In this document: piece by piece, positions 23,900 through 36,014 of the stretch
How positions within the stretch are numbered: the first letter of the stretch is position 1
How the letters are laid out: each line of letters starts with the position of its first letter
DNA from: Lithospermum erythrorhizon
Taxonomy: Eukaryota; Streptophyta; Magnoliopsida; Boraginales; Boraginaceae
Assembly: GCA_019722365.1 (NCBI GenBank)
Contig: JADFUC010001904.1
Span: forward strand, 42,937-106,936
DNA length: 64,000 nucleotides
Direction of reading: 5' to 3'
Position numbers and translations under genes: made by a program
Notes under the pieces: generated by a model
What the model was told of the DNA's origin: nothing
The model's database searches: none
Seen by the model: the letters and a program-made list of their open reading frames with translations, nothing else

Positions 23900-24606
23900 T
23901 GTTTGGGAGTCTTCTAATTTATAGCATAGTAGGTTAGATCATGAAGTTGAATCACATACCTAATTACTTTATCTATAAGAATTACAAGTGTGAAACGTGT
24001 GTTGATGCAAAGTCGACGAGGGCAACATTTTCAACCGTGGCTAGAAATAATAAGCCTCTCAATCTTATTCACAGTGACGTATGTGATATGAGCCCAGTTC
24101 AATCCAAATGTGGAAATGAGTATTTTATCACCTTTGTAGATGATTGTACAAAATTTTACTATGTATACTTGATGAAAAGTAAAAATGAGGCAATAGATAA
24201 ATTTACACTTTACAAAGAAGAAGTTGAAAATCAACTTGAGAAGAAGATAAAGATAGTACGAAGTGATAGAGGTGGTGAGTATGTCTTACCTTTTGGTCAA
24301 TTTTATGTTGAGCATGGTATTTTTCATGAAGTGAGCCCAACCATATTCTCTCAATCTAATGGGATTGCTAAAAGAAAAAATGGATCATTGAAAGAGATGA
24401 TGGACGCCTTGTTGATAAGTTCAGGCTTATCTCAAGGAATATGGGGGGAAGAAATCCTTACAACCAACTACATCTTGAGCAAAATTCCTCGCAAGGATGA
24501 GGATAAGACCCCATTTGAGTTGTTCAAAGGTAGAGCTTCACTTACAAACATCTTCGAGTGTGAGGGTATTTGGCGAAGGTCATGGTACCTCCTCCTAAGA
24601 AGGTGA
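23900..24606 (+). pseudogene. Integrase of element E
   Basis: A 221-codon open frame (23941-24606) holds most of a copia integrase. It has the second half of the HHCC zinc domain (YKCETCVDAKS), the catalytic-core start NLIHSDVCDM, the YFITFVDDCTKFYYVYLM strand, and IVRSDRGGEY. The C-terminal part carries DKTPFELFKGR. The first histidine part of the zinc domain is cut by a stop just upstream (about 23922), and the frame breaks after about 24580. It is the best-preserved retroelement frame in the window. Confidence 0.85.
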
Positions 24607-24609
24607 CTA

Positions 24610-25060
24610 TTGGTCCTAAAACGGTTGATGCAATTTTTATTGGATATGCTCACAATAGTAATGCACATATCGGTTTTCTTGTTCATAGAAGTAATAATTC
24701 ATGAGTGAACAAGGAATATAATAATAGAGTCTAAAATGCCACGTTCTTTTAATATAATGCTTTCGATGAAGTCTAATGAAGGTGCCGACATCTGAAGAAC
24801 ACACATGAACCTGAGGGTATTGTCAATCACGAGACTATGAGCAGTCAAAGTAAGAAGTTGAGGGCGAAGAACCTCGGCGTAGCAAAGGCGATCTCGAGAA
24901 GAAGAAATTTGGTCGCGATTTTGTAGCGTGTATGCTCAGTGAACCTCGAACTTACCATGAGGAAATAAATTCAAGCGATGGTCCTACGCAGGAAGCTATA
25001 CGATGTGTAATTTGAGTCAATTCTGAGAATCACATTTGTGAATTGGTGGATCTTCCATTA
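24610..25060 (+). pseudogene. Integrase-RT connector of element E
   Basis: Short readable pieces only, for example a GYAHNSNAH-like run near 24645-24680 that belongs after the integrase core. The rest is frameshifted and less AT-rich. Position between integrase and RT is the main evidence. Confidence 0.5.
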
Positions 25061-25860
25061 GAGTGTAAAACAAAGTCAAATGGATCTTTAAGAGGAAGAT
25101 GAAAGCTGAGGGGACCATAGATAAGTACAAAAGTAGGCTAGTCATTTGAAGGAATAGACAAAAAGAAGGACTAGACTATTTTGATACTTATTCTCCCATC
25201 ACGAGGATCACATCCATTAGGATAATCTTGGCAATTGCTGCATTGCGCAACTTAGATGCACATCAAATGGATGTGAAAACAGCTTTCTTAAATAGGGATT
25301 TAGATGAAGAAATTTATATGGAACAACCTAAAGGGCTATTGTTCGGGTAAAGAAAAGAAAGTTTGTCGACTCGTCAAATCTTTATATATGGTTTAAAACG
25401 CCCTAAAAATGGCATGAAGATTGACAGCAACGATACTTTCAGTGAATTTAAAATCAATAAGAGTGTGACAAATTGTGTTTATGTGAAATCCACTAGAGAG
25501 GGATATGTGATTCTCTGTTTGTATGTGGATGACATGCTCATTGTTGGTAGTAATCAGAAGATGATTCAGTCCACCAAAGACATGTTGAACTCCAAGTTTG
25601 ACATGAAGGTTATGGGACAAGCAGATGTAATTTTGGGAGTCCTTATTATACAAACTCCTGACGGTCTCGTGTTAACTCAATCACACTATGTTGATAAGAT
25701 TCTTGGAAAATTTTGCCAAGATGATTTGGGAGTAAGTACAACTCCAGTGGATGAACATCGATACCTCACGATGAATGAGGAAAATGCATCTCAACTTGAG
25801 TTTTCTCAAGTAATTGGGAATCTCGTGTATACATTGAAGTTATGCTTGGGCCGTATATAG
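25060..25860 (+). pseudogene. Reverse transcriptase of element E
   Basis: The N-terminal part (about 25060-25360) is frameshifted but shows HQMDVKTAFLN at about 25265-25298 and EEIYMEQPKG near 25310. The rest is an open frame of 165 codons (25363-25860) with SLYMV/GLK-type residues, CVYVKSTREGYVILCLYVDDMLIVGS and HYVDKILGKF. The catalytic YVDD is intact at 25522-25533. The usual residues before it (ASRSW-like block) are altered. RT activity is unlikely because the N-terminal fingers are broken. Confidence 0.85.
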
Positions 25861-26380
25861 CACTCGGTAAGCAATTGAGTAGATATACGAGTAATCTGAG
25901 TAGCGATCATTGGGAAGCTTTGATGCGAGTATTTAAGTACTTGAGACATACTCGGAGTTAAGGGTTGCACTATATGCGTTATCCTGCTGTACTTGAGGGG
26001 TACACTGATGCAAATTAGATCTCAGATACTGGTTATTTAAGGGCTACAAGTGGGTATGTATTCACTATAGGTGGTCTGGCCCCGTGTCGCAGAAAGTCCC
26101 TCGAGGAAATAAGCGGTAATTGCTAGATCCATAATGGAATCTGAGTTCATTGCCTTAGACAAGTATGGGGAAGAAGCTGAATGGTTACCGCAATTCTTTG
26201 AGGACATTCGAATTAAGAGCTTGCTGCGCCTCCGGTTCACGTATCTTTGTGACAATGATGCGCAATTGGGAGGCCGCAGAACGGTGTGTAATGATAAGTC
26301 GAGACACATTCGCCGACGACATGGTGTTGAATAATAAAATTCGCTTGAGCCTTTTTTGAAGATAACAAATTGTTCATAAC
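25850..26380 (+). pseudogene. RNase H of element E
   Basis: Pieces in several frames: SRYTSN and [16 protein letters not shown] at about 25878-25960, GYTDAN followed by a stop where Trp is usual (about 25999-26020), then TMESEFIALDK and EEAEWL near 26132-26190, and KSRHIRRRH near 26298-26325. This is the copia RNase H order. Broken by stops and frameshifts. Confidence 0.78.
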
Positions 26381-26420
26381 TAATTCCGGCTTTCAAGAGT
26401 GAACTTTGTGATTAGGTTTC

Positions 26421-26793
26421 ATTTTAAGAAGTTCAAGTGCTTAAAGTGTTGATCGGGATGTTCGAACTGAATCGAGTGTTGACAAGCGTCAAGCTAAGCG
26501 AGGGAGCTCGTGGTCTTATATTTGTTATAGGCATTTGTAAAGGGAAGCTCTATTTAGCGCATGTTGTTTCATTATGAGGTAATACTTTTGTGGGTTTCAT
26601 CCATTTACATTCTAAGTATCGATTGATTTGTGTTTAAGGCTTGTACAAATGACGCATGTCGTTCGTTTCAATTGGCTTAAGCTTGATCCTTATTTGGAGA
26701 AAGAAAGCAGACTCGCCGATGATCGAGGAAGCTGAACACTCTCACATAAAGGGTCCTTCGAGTGCACATATAGCCGTTGATATGTTTCATCGG
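26421..26793 (+). repeat. Left part of an LTR related to the LTR of element C
   Basis: From about 26595 to 26793 it matches 33570-33770 (for example ATTGATTTGTGTTTAAGG versus ATTGATTCATTGTTAAAAGG, and CATATAGCCGTTGATATGTTT versus CGTATAGCCGTTGATATGTTT). It is interrupted by repeat D1 and continues at about 29256. The part before 26595 is not recognised. Confidence 0.6.
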
Positions 26794-27454
26794 TGCTTGA
26801 CCCACCAATCGGCCGCTCGAGGTTAAGATCATTAACAACATCACGCTTTGAGTCTCCGATCGATGGATACAATGAATATGACTTTGTGACATTAACAAAG
26901 ACAAAACTCTACATTCATGCGTGGTGTTCCAACAACATATCCAACAAAACAACGAGACAACGAATACAAATCACACAGATAATACAACTCGAGGATACAC
27001 AAGAAATCCGAAATACAACATAGGAAAAGTATGACAAGCGGACCCGCAATGAAATACAATACACAATCTAGAAATATACAAATTACGACGAAGGGGAATG
27101 ATGGCGACTTCCTGCCACCGCGCCTCACCTATGATCTTCCGCGACTACGCTATCACAGATCCTCGGCCGCTCCACGATCGCTCCCAGAGACCCACAGGCG
27201 CAAAGCGTCATGGCGAAAGTCGGTATTAAGGCTAGTGAATACAAATACCACAGACTTTACCCAATCACATATAATCGTACTTATATATATAACATATGTA
27301 TATCACGTTAGCAGCCACACGGATAATAGCGTCACAAATTACATGATACTCATATGATATCGCGCTAATACTATACGCGAGGAGCTTTAACTACCTTCAA
27401 CAATACATATTCATTTAAGAGCTTGATCTCAAACACACAAAGTCATCAAAGGCA

Positions 27455-27600
27455 TCAAATGAGGAATCCGCCTCCACAAATAATAGCATAGCGAGGAATC
27501 CACCTCAAAACTAGCTTGACAAATGAGGAATCCACTCACGATAATACACATATGGGAATCCACCTCCAATGTCCAGGATGAGGCCTCCGCCTCCCGTCCT
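27455..27600 (+). repeat. Tandem array with core GAGGAATCCACCTCC in D1
   Basis: Units of roughly 30-40 bp built around GAGGAATCCRCCTCC recur about four times, separated by A-rich runs such as ACAAATAATA. Equivalent arrays are at about 36660-36760 in D2 and 52596-52735 in D3. Confidence 0.7.
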
Positions 27601-27829
27601 CCGACCGAGCTACACCTGCCGATATGCGTATCGCGCTGAGCCTCAGGAATCCAGGTACCCACCACCAATATGCATACCCCTTTGACAAACCTCCCGAGGT
27701 TGAGGTCACCGCGCTCGCAAATAACAAACAAAGCAATCAAAAATACGCTTTGCTACCTGATTACACACAGCCTTATGATACCGCATGGCAATGCATCTAT
27801 TGTGAGTGGTATAACCACAATGACCACCA

Positions 27830-27980
27830 CAATCTCATAACATGAATCATAATCCCAATTATCTCATAATATGAATCATAATCACTTGATTATCCACGTA
27901 ATATTAATCATAATCTCGATTATCTCGTAATATAAATCATAATCTCAATTATCTCCTAATATAAATCATAATCACGTATT
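27830..27980 (+). repeat. Tandem array with core AATCATAATC in D1
   Basis: About five units of 29-31 bp with the pattern CTCATAATATGAATCATAAT followed by CTCAATTAT. Equivalent shorter arrays lie at about 37020-37095 (D2) and 52985-53150 (D3). Confidence 0.75.
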
Positions 27981-29255
27981 TTACGTGTCGAAATAGTCCG
28001 GCTGACAAAACAAATATCAAAGTATATAACATAATATATATGAAGGGTTTATTAAATTGAGATTTAATGCTACTTCTCGAGCCAAAAACAATGCGATAAC
28101 TACAGGTAGTCAGCGTGTTAGGTCGAGGGCTCAACTCCTATTTAAAGAAATTATACATTATAACACATTCAGTAGCATAACCTCTGCTTAACGTCAAACC
28201 CGAGTATTATACGCATCTCCACATTTCAAATTAACTTTTAATGTCGTCCATCGAAATTAGTATATACTTCTAAAATTCCAAGTTAACTACATTCAATTTA
28301 CCAACTTCATAACTCCCGATATTCGGTCACCACTTTATTATCCAACAATAACACGTCGATCCGCATGCCAATCAAATGACAATCAATCGCTTGACTAATT
28401 AACCCGTTATAATGAAGCCTTTAGTTGAAAACCCAATTAGTACTCGACTTGGAACTAACCTAACTCATGATATCCTCTACTGATCAACCTCATCCAAATT
28501 ATACTCCAAAACAACTATATTAAAGTTCATAACATCGTCGTACAATTTTAAGAAATTTGAAAAAAAGTCAACCTAAAGTCAACTAACCCGTCAACCTGTT
28601 CAACCCCAAAATTGATTATAATCACCTCAATCATAATACAAGCTTAGAAGGATAGCACATACCCATTCCAAACTTTCAAAACTCAAAATCAAAATTCAAC
28701 AAAAGTCAAACATCTCAAAACTCATGAAATATCCCAAAAGATTCAAGCTTTCTTACCTTGTTTCGTAGAGGAGGATGAGGGGAAGATGAAAACCAACTTT
28801 TTATGTCTTGAGCCACAAAGGAATGGAAGAAATGGAAGAAAAATTTCAAGGAGGGGAAGAGAACACCATTCGGCCAAAGAGGGGAAAGGAAGAGGGGGAT
28901 GGGTTTTGGATGAGGATGATGAATAGTGGTGGTAGGTGAGATATTTAGAGGGGAAAAATTAAGTTCCGTTCGGTTTCGGTTAATTTCTCCACTTTCCGTA
29001 CTTAAATCTCAATGAAACCGATTTCAAATGTGTTATTTCTGAATTTTATATATTCTTCTTTCATCTCGTACTCATAAATATATCGATACTATTCCAAAAT
29101 TATTGATATCATCTCGGGTCCCTTGTGAAATGTATGGCCCGACCCGTTGTTGTATTCTCATTACTTAACTTGAAATTTTTAATTTCGCTTTGAAATCTCC
29201 GCTTTGAGAAACTTATATACTATCGACATAATATTGGTAGGAATGGGTTATCACG

Positions 29256-29400
29256 GAGGGCTCGCCGAGACCCACGGGTCTCGGTGGATCGATCGTGGAC
29301 ATTCGGGGCTATTTTAGGAAGCACTATATAAGCTTAAGTCATTATCATGAAGTATTATTCAATCGTTTATTGTTCAAGATGTCCTTTTAGAAGAGTAGAG
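29256..29400 (+). repeat. Right part of the LTR split by D1
   Basis: GCCGAGACCCACGGG at about 29264 and GCACTATATAAGCTT at 29321 match 33772-33852 in the LTR of element C, so this resumes the LTR left at 26793. It includes the TATA box (TATATAAG, about 29325). It fades after about 29400. Confidence 0.6.
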
Positions 29401-30430
29401 TAATGTTTCCTCAATCAGAATCACGATATGGAAATGTATGTCAAAACATGACATTCATTTCTACTCTTACAAGTGCAAAAGAAAATAGTTTGGAATCTGA
29501 CCACGCTTAAATGGAGGATTTAAACCGTGTTTCTTATAATGTAATCGCTATGATTACCTTGAGCTCGATAACTTTATTTGTATCTTGTCTTCCGACTATT
29601 GTTATAGTTATTTCATATCCATGATTAAATCGTGTGAGTCAAAATTAGTGTTTTCGACAATTTAGTAGCTAGCAGAGCATTCACGACATGACAAAATTAT
29701 TTGAGATGTGAGATTAATCAAATCTCTCTTTCAATTCTAAATGTTACTTAAAACCCTTCTTTACATGCTTTGAAGTTGAAATAATGAAGTGAAACATTAA
29801 CCAACTTACAGTTCCATGTTCACTCGTACGTACAAATGTGTCGAGAACCGGGCCAGGCTAACTTTTGCTTATTTGGTTACATACCATAAGCTTTGTTTCA
29901 TCCGCAATTCATGAAACATGTTCATCATGTTAAAGAAACTAAATACCAATCACATGTCATGAGATGTAGATACACAACATTCAAGATCATTCAATAGTTT
30001 TTACCAATCCCCAGTTATAAAAGAGATCAATATTTATTATTGTTACAAAGAACTTGTTTGGTAGGCCCAGAGACAATATGACATATTGATGTTCACTTCG
30101 TCATCACACCTTTGATTGAATAAAATGAATTATCCTTCAATCATATCCGTGACTTTGTTCACTTGAACAAATTTCATACAACGTATCAACATGATTGAAT
30201 CGAGTCTTAAATATACATGGTATTTAAAGTTTTATCCTCTATTATTAGAATACAACCGATTAAATGGTTGAAAGAATCGCGTTGTAACACTTTATTTCAA
30301 CAAGTCATTGGTTCTCCTTAACTTATTTTTATTTCACATTATAAAAGTCCATGCATTTAGTTTGCCCGATAAATGGTGAATAAAATAGACCGGCTTAATA
30401 TGCCCGAGCCGTAATAGGAAATATGCAACT
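29401..30430. other. Non-coding AT-rich sequence, origin unclear
   Basis: No reading frame or domain. It lies between the split LTR and the part of element B that aligns to element A's leader. It may belong to either element. Confidence 0.35.
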
Positions 30431-33400
30431 TAAAATAAACAGTGTAGTTCAAAACAATCCATACGTATTTACAAAATGAATTGTAAATATGATACCCGTA
30501 CTTCAAATCTCACAAAATATACAAGGTATCAAGATCCACTATACTTGGATTCAAGCGACCTTGGTCATCGTTTGAATCAAGTATATAATAGTGAGTTATC
30601 AACATGTAAAGTAATATACAAGGTACAAAAGTCTATTATGCCCAGTTAAGCGGAAACCTTTGCATATATCTTGAATCCGAGAAAGCACAATAGTAGATTA
30701 CCAAGCCCAATTCTGAAACTACATCACTCTTTGTGTCCAGCGCGTACCATGCGGGATGCTCTTGACTTTGTATCTCCGACAATCGGTTAAGCATACCAAT
30801 TAAAAGCCAAAATAGTTAATTGGAATGATCATCTGAAAGCCAGCAGCGTTAGTGAAATCCAACTTCAACTTGATCCGTTGTCATATCAAAAGTGCAAAGC
30901 TGTAACAACTTGCGATCCGCAGTGTGCCCGAGATAATGCAACCGATTTTACAACTTTAAAATTGACGTCGTTGCTTAAATTTTTAATTGGTGAAGTTAAT
31001 GTTATTTGAGTTTATTTAACCATGCATAGGCCAATACATATTGACAACATGCGCCTTGTGAGAAAAGAGCGTAATAACACATTTAAGGAGATATAGATAT
31101 GACTCACCAGGACCTATTAAATCACTTAACAAATTGAAATGCTAACATAAGTCCTATTCTGACACTTTAGAAGTGCAAGTCTTGTATTCTTGATAAAGCG
31201 AAACCTCGAGTTCTCAGTGAATCTTTTGGAAATGCTATCTTGAATGCCACCGCTGGCGTTGTACTACTACTACAACCGGAAACTAGATATACTTGAGCTT
31301 GTGGGTAAATAGAATACAAGAATAAAAGAAATACATTTCAGTGGATTTCTGACATTTTCGATGCGTAGACCGTAAATAAATGGCCCGAATTAAATATCTA
31401 AACTCCTTTCCATTCCATAACAATATATATGGGCAAAACATTAAAATAAATAAATGCACTTAATATCATATATATTAAATGAAATGAGATTAGTATGTTT
31501 CATAATTGACTAATTAATTAACCATTATTTTACAATTAATTATCAATTAATGTAAATTTTGAATTTGAATATATTCACACATGATTAATGATAATTATTA
31601 CAATAATTATCAGCCACTTAAATCTGGAATGATGCCTGAAGTAATTAACTCGAAACTCAAAATTTAAAAGTCACCGTGAAAAATATTTTCAAAAATTATC
31701 AATTAATGAAAATAATTTTGAGGAAATATAAATCAAATTTAATGTCATTCAAGATATATATTCAATGTCACTTAATGACAATTTATGATTTAACATTTAA
31801 AACCGAAATTAATAATTACCAATAATTTTAAAACTTAAAAAATAATTACATAAAATACGTTTAGGGTTTTTCTAAAGCGGACTGACAAACTTCAACGACC
31901 AAGACCGCCCGGCTTCCGACCCACCCACGATAGACATGCGGTGATGATTGCCGTGAATCTGACGGTTGGTGGCTAAACGTGCAATTCGACACCCCGAGGG
32001 CCGCTGAGGTTACAAAGTTTCGGTTTGATTTTTGATTAATTGCAACTTTTGTAAAAACGATTTGGAGGCTCTAAAAAATTCAAAAAATTTTGGGATTTGA
32101 CTTGAACATCAACAATATCATTATTGAACACGTCCAAGTGGAATTTTATCAAAAACACTTCTAGTTTTTTGATTAAACCCAAAACAATTCAGAAATTCAA
32201 TGAATTGTTGGAGTATAAAAATTCAAAACATTCTGGAAAAAATCGGGTATGAACCTCAAAGGGTCAAGAACACACAAATTTAATTTCGTAATTTTATAAA
32301 ATTTCTAAACTTTTTCTGGAAATCGAAAATGATTCTACCTCAAATTAAAATGTAAATTAATCAATTTTTAATCCCTTTCAATTCATGAAACAATTAAATA
32401 AACATCAAATCATCAAAATCAATACATTAAAATGATGATTCCAGCCGTGTGAACCATATATAAAATGGCTTGATTTTTCATATTATAATTAATTGTCGCC
32501 CAAAATAATCAAATTAACTACTTGACTATGTCAGCCTTGTGATAAATTAGATAAAATACATCAAACTTGGTAGGCTACAAAACATTTGTTAGAATCTAGT
32601 ATGAATTTATTTGTGATAAATCATCAAATTCAAACATCCGGATCCCTCAAAAATGATATAAATTAATCTAAAACACATAATTACAATTATGAATAAAAGA
32701 GTTCTTCTGAGAGATGCGATAGAGTCTATCTCGAATCTTTCCGCAGCGCTTTGAATTCCATCGTTGAGCAACTTCCAAATGTAGTGCATCTAGTTAGTCA
32801 CACCGGAGAGGTTGAATCATACATTTTGTGTTTGCTAGAACATGGATTGATTTGGGTGAAAAATCCAAGAGAAAAAATTTTCAATTCTTCATGATATTTT
32901 AAGCCATATGAAGGAGGAGGAGGAGGAGCCTAGGTTTTGTTTTCATTTCTGAAAACTTATGATGAAATCTAATAAACTTAGCTTATATGAGTCAAACCTA
33001 AAAGCCCAACCGAATAGCTTATTGCATCGGCCTTAAATTTATTTAAGCAGATTAAGTAAAAATCAAACACTAACGAGTTGTTAATAGTAACTAACGAGTT
33101 ATTAACAAGCTCGACTAACTATCGAATCGATTAAATTGACTAATTAATTAATTGATTCATCAATTATATTTTACATTATCAATGTAAATTCCAAATTAGA
33201 AATATTAATTTGATTACAATAAACTCAATTTAACAAATGTAGTTTAATTTCATACATGAAATATAATTCCAGCGATCCTTGTATGTGTTTGACCTAGAGC
33301 TCGAGATAATAGTAAGTTGTATAATAATAATAATTGACCAATTACTATTATTATAACGATTAATAGTAAGATCTAACAATCGTTCATAACCCCTTAAATT

Positions 33401-33558
33401 ATCCTTAGAAGGCAGCACTAGTAATATACGATTACTAAGGTGAACACTAAGTTCGATGTCACATTTAACTTGACCCGGTAAATGAATTCTTTACACAATT
33501 GTCATAGCGGGCATAATAAAAGAGTCAATTCTCTCATTGATTTCCAGTTAAATAATTT
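30431..33558 (-). mobile_element. Element B: minus-strand copia LTR plus leader only
   Basis: Read on the minus strand, 33558 to about 32590 is an A-family LTR, and about 32590 to 30431 aligns to A's leader (for example AGGACTTATGTTAG and CGTGAGATTTGAAGTA-type blocks). It stops where gag would begin. No gag, pol or second LTR was found, so this is a truncated 5' piece of an element. Confidence 0.75.
32590..33558 (-). repeat. LTR of element B (minus strand)
   Basis: The plus strand shows the reverse complement of the family LTR: GATTTCCA at the start end (33550-33557), GCGGGCATAATAAA at about 33507-33520, the TAATTGACCAATTA palindrome at about 33330, and ATTTCATACATGAAAT at about 33247. The far end near 32590 reads CTAACA on the minus strand and is approximate. 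Confidence 0.8.
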
Positions 33559-33569
33559 CCATTCCTATG

Positions 33570-34535
33570 TATTGATTGATTCATTGTTAAAAGGCTCGTC
33601 TGAATGACATGTCATTTTGTTTCAGTGGCAGAAACAATCACTTATTTCGGAGAAAAGCGCCAGACCATCGAGACCCGGTCAGTGGGCGTGGTCTCGATAA
33701 GATCTCAACGATCGGCGGACCTCTCTATGAGGGTCCTTGAGAGATCACACGTATAGCCGTTGATATGTTTAAGCCGAGACCCACGAATTACCGATTGGAG
33801 TCTAAATGCCGGACATTTCGGCGAGGGGTATTTTTTGAGCACTATATAAGCTTCTTTCTATTTTAAAATCCTACCTCTTTTACACTCTTTTTGAAATTAA
33901 TATTCTCTTATAAATTCAAAAAGGTAAAAGTAAAAAGCTCTCATACTTAATCTTTATCATCTTTAATAGAGTGTTCCCATAGTTTTGTGATTATTGTAAT
34001 CTTTATTTAATATTGCGATTGGTTGGAAAATCCTTTTGTGGTGCACCATAAGTTTGCTTCTTAGTTGGAGTAGTATAGTGAAATCCTAGGAGTGAGGTCT
34101 TGGGTCTATATCTTGGTTGATTAGGTGTTGAAATCCTTAGCTCGGAGCTTGGGAGTCAGCATGGTTGGCTGAGTGTTTGAGTAATATTCTTGAGAGAGAT
34201 TTCGCTTGCGTGTAATCAAACAATTCTTCAAGAGCTAGTTATCGTTATAAAAATCGAGGTTGGAAAGTCGAAGGAGTCGAGCGGTAGGGGAACCGAAGCT
34301 CGTAAAAATCTTATGTATTGTCTCTGTACCACAAACTCTTTTGCTGAAGTGTTTTCTTTATTTAATTTAATTATATTTTAATTGTTTAACAATTGACTAA
34401 TCGTGCTTGAGTTTGGGTGATTGATTAAATGAATCAATTTATATTCACATGATTTCAACGCTGTTTAATAATTAAAACTTGAAAAAGCTAGAAGCAATTT
34501 AAAACCTTATTCACCCCCTACAGGTTATATTAGGG
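33570..34535 (+). repeat. 5' LTR of element C
   Basis: Ends at GGTAACA a few bases before a good primer binding site. It contains GCACTATATAAGCTTC (TATA box at 33843-33850). Its first part aligns to 26595-26793 and 29256-29400. The left edge is approximate because element B abuts it. Confidence 0.65.
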
Positions 34536-34542
34536 TAACAAA

Positions 34543-34556
34543 TTGTGGTATCCAGA
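34543..34556 (+). other. Primer binding site of element C
   Basis: Reads TGGTATCCAGAGCA, the copia tRNA-iMet primer binding site with one extra C. It is the best-preserved primer site in the window. Confidence 0.82.
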
Positions 34557-34621
34557 GCAAGTGTTCTACGGTTCAAAGCTTAAAATCTTGTAGAAAATGA
34601 TTATGGGTAATGCTTGGGATT

Positions 34622-35860
34622 ATGGAAACTCGGGAACCTTTTGTCTTTGAAGGTAGGTCAAGTGCAATGCCACCATTGTTTGATGGATCAATCTACGACT
34701 ATTGGCGCAATGCTTTCAGGTATCATGTTCAGAGCATTGATTACAAGCTATGGAAGGTGATCATCAAGGGTCCACTCATTCTATCAAATATCAAACTCTC
34801 TCAGGCGCTGGGCTCATAGGAACTTGACCAAGGCGGAGGAGGCAAATATTAAAGAGTTAGGTGCCGCCCTAGTTGAGGTACCAATTGAGGACGTGGATAA
34901 TGAGGAAGACGGCGTGCTAAGGGACGAGGAACTCAAGAAGGTTGAGTTGAATTCTAAAGCCATACATGTTCTTCACAATGCCATGTGCATGGAGGAGTAT
35001 GCTCGGGTAAAGGGATGCAAAACGGCTAAGGAAATATGGGACTTGTTGGAAACCGCTCATATTGGTTCTAGCCAGAGTAGAGACTTCTGAGGGTTCGACT
35101 TTTGATAGAGTATCAAACGTTATAAATGCGTTATGGGAATTACATCGAGGACATGCACCAAAGGTTCGGCTTACCATCATCCAACAACTTGGATTCTCTG
35201 GGGAAGACATTCTCCTTGGAAAGAATTGAATGGGAGAATTATTGGGCGGAGTGAATCCGGGTTTGGTAAAAGGTATGTCATTAATGAAGCCAAAGATATG
35301 AACTCTTCCCGCTCAGGCTCATTGGGTCCTTGAAAGCCAAAGAGGAAGTGATAGCTAAAAACAAGGCTCGGGGTGAGGACAAAAAGAAACTAGCTACTGT
35401 GGCGGCTAAAGCTCAAAAGTTGTTGAAAATTAGAGGTAGCGAGGATGATGAGGACATGGCCATGTTTGCTAAAGACTATAAGAAGTTTTTTAAGATTCAA
35501 GAAAAACTGAGGATGATTATGCACATAGAAGCTTGAGATTATGATATGAAAGGAAGTATGAAGGGCAAAAAGAAAGGGGCAAAATCTGAAGAGCTAAAAT
35601 GTTTTGAATGCAACCAAATCCGGACATCTCAAGATTGATTGTCCTCGTCTAGCTAAGAGGAGTCTCGAAGCCAAGAAAATATGCGACAAAGGCAAATTGG
35701 GAGGATGAATCGGAAGTGAATCGACTCCAAATTAGAGACATGTAATGTAGTGTGTCTTATGGTACAAGATTCTATGGAGGGGCCGCTCATCGAAGGAAAA
35801 TATTAGGATGGTGGGCGGGGAGATGCCTCGCTCTTCTTAATGCTTAACAAGGTGGTAGGG
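34622..35860 (+). pseudogene. gag remnant of element C
   Basis: From METREPFVFEG at 34622 the frame shows PPLFDGSIYDYWRN and DYKLWKVIIKGP, the SIRE-type Gag start. After a frameshift at about 34815 an 88-codon frame (34824-35090) carries NAMCMEEYARVKG and TAKEIWDLLETAH. Another frame (35330-35536) is rich in Lys and Glu. A zinc knuckle at 35600-35642 keeps all four ligands (CFEC, then GH, then DC), with a one-base shift between the second Cys and the His. Non-functional because of at least three frame breaks. Confidence 0.82.
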
Positions 35861-36014
35861 AAATGTAAAGTTTGCTAACCACTTGAAACCTCAATCTGAG
35901 TAATGGATGTATTGGTAAGAAGGTTGCTTTAAGATTAAGATACTTTCGTTGTTGATGGTGTGAGTTTAATTTACTTAGTGTGAGTCAATTTTATAAGAAA
36001 ATAGTATGATGTTA

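Larger units (their letters stand above)
21449..26420 (+). mobile_element. Ty1/copia retrotransposon E (Tork/TNT1-like)
   Basis: After a probable LTR come gag, protease, integrase, reverse transcriptase and RNase H in copia order, ending near 26360 with a readable RNase H C-terminus. It keeps longer open stretches than A and F: a 221-codon integrase frame and a 165-codon RT frame. The protein style (for example CLYVDDMLIVGSN and TMESEFIALDK) is that of TNT1-type Pol proteins. The 3' LTR was not identified; sequence after about 26420 instead resembles the LTR of element C. Confidence 0.82.
26794..29254 (+). repeat. Repeat D1: ~2.46 kb solo LTR-like repeat
   Basis: First of three same-orientation copies (with 36015-38240 and 51917-54340). 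The start TGCTTGACCC...TCGGCCGC corresponds to TGTAGCGACCC in D2, and the end is GGGTTATCAC. Such ends, the length above 2 kb and the lack of coding frames suggest a solo LTR of a Ty3/gypsy element, but no gypsy protein was seen to prove it. It contains two short-unit tandem arrays (about 27455-27600 and 27830-27980). Confidence 0.65.

Noticed and set aside
27624..27845. Open frames in repeat D1 (also 52740-53126 in D3) as genes
   Set aside because: They run through short tandem arrays and are not kept between the three D copies.
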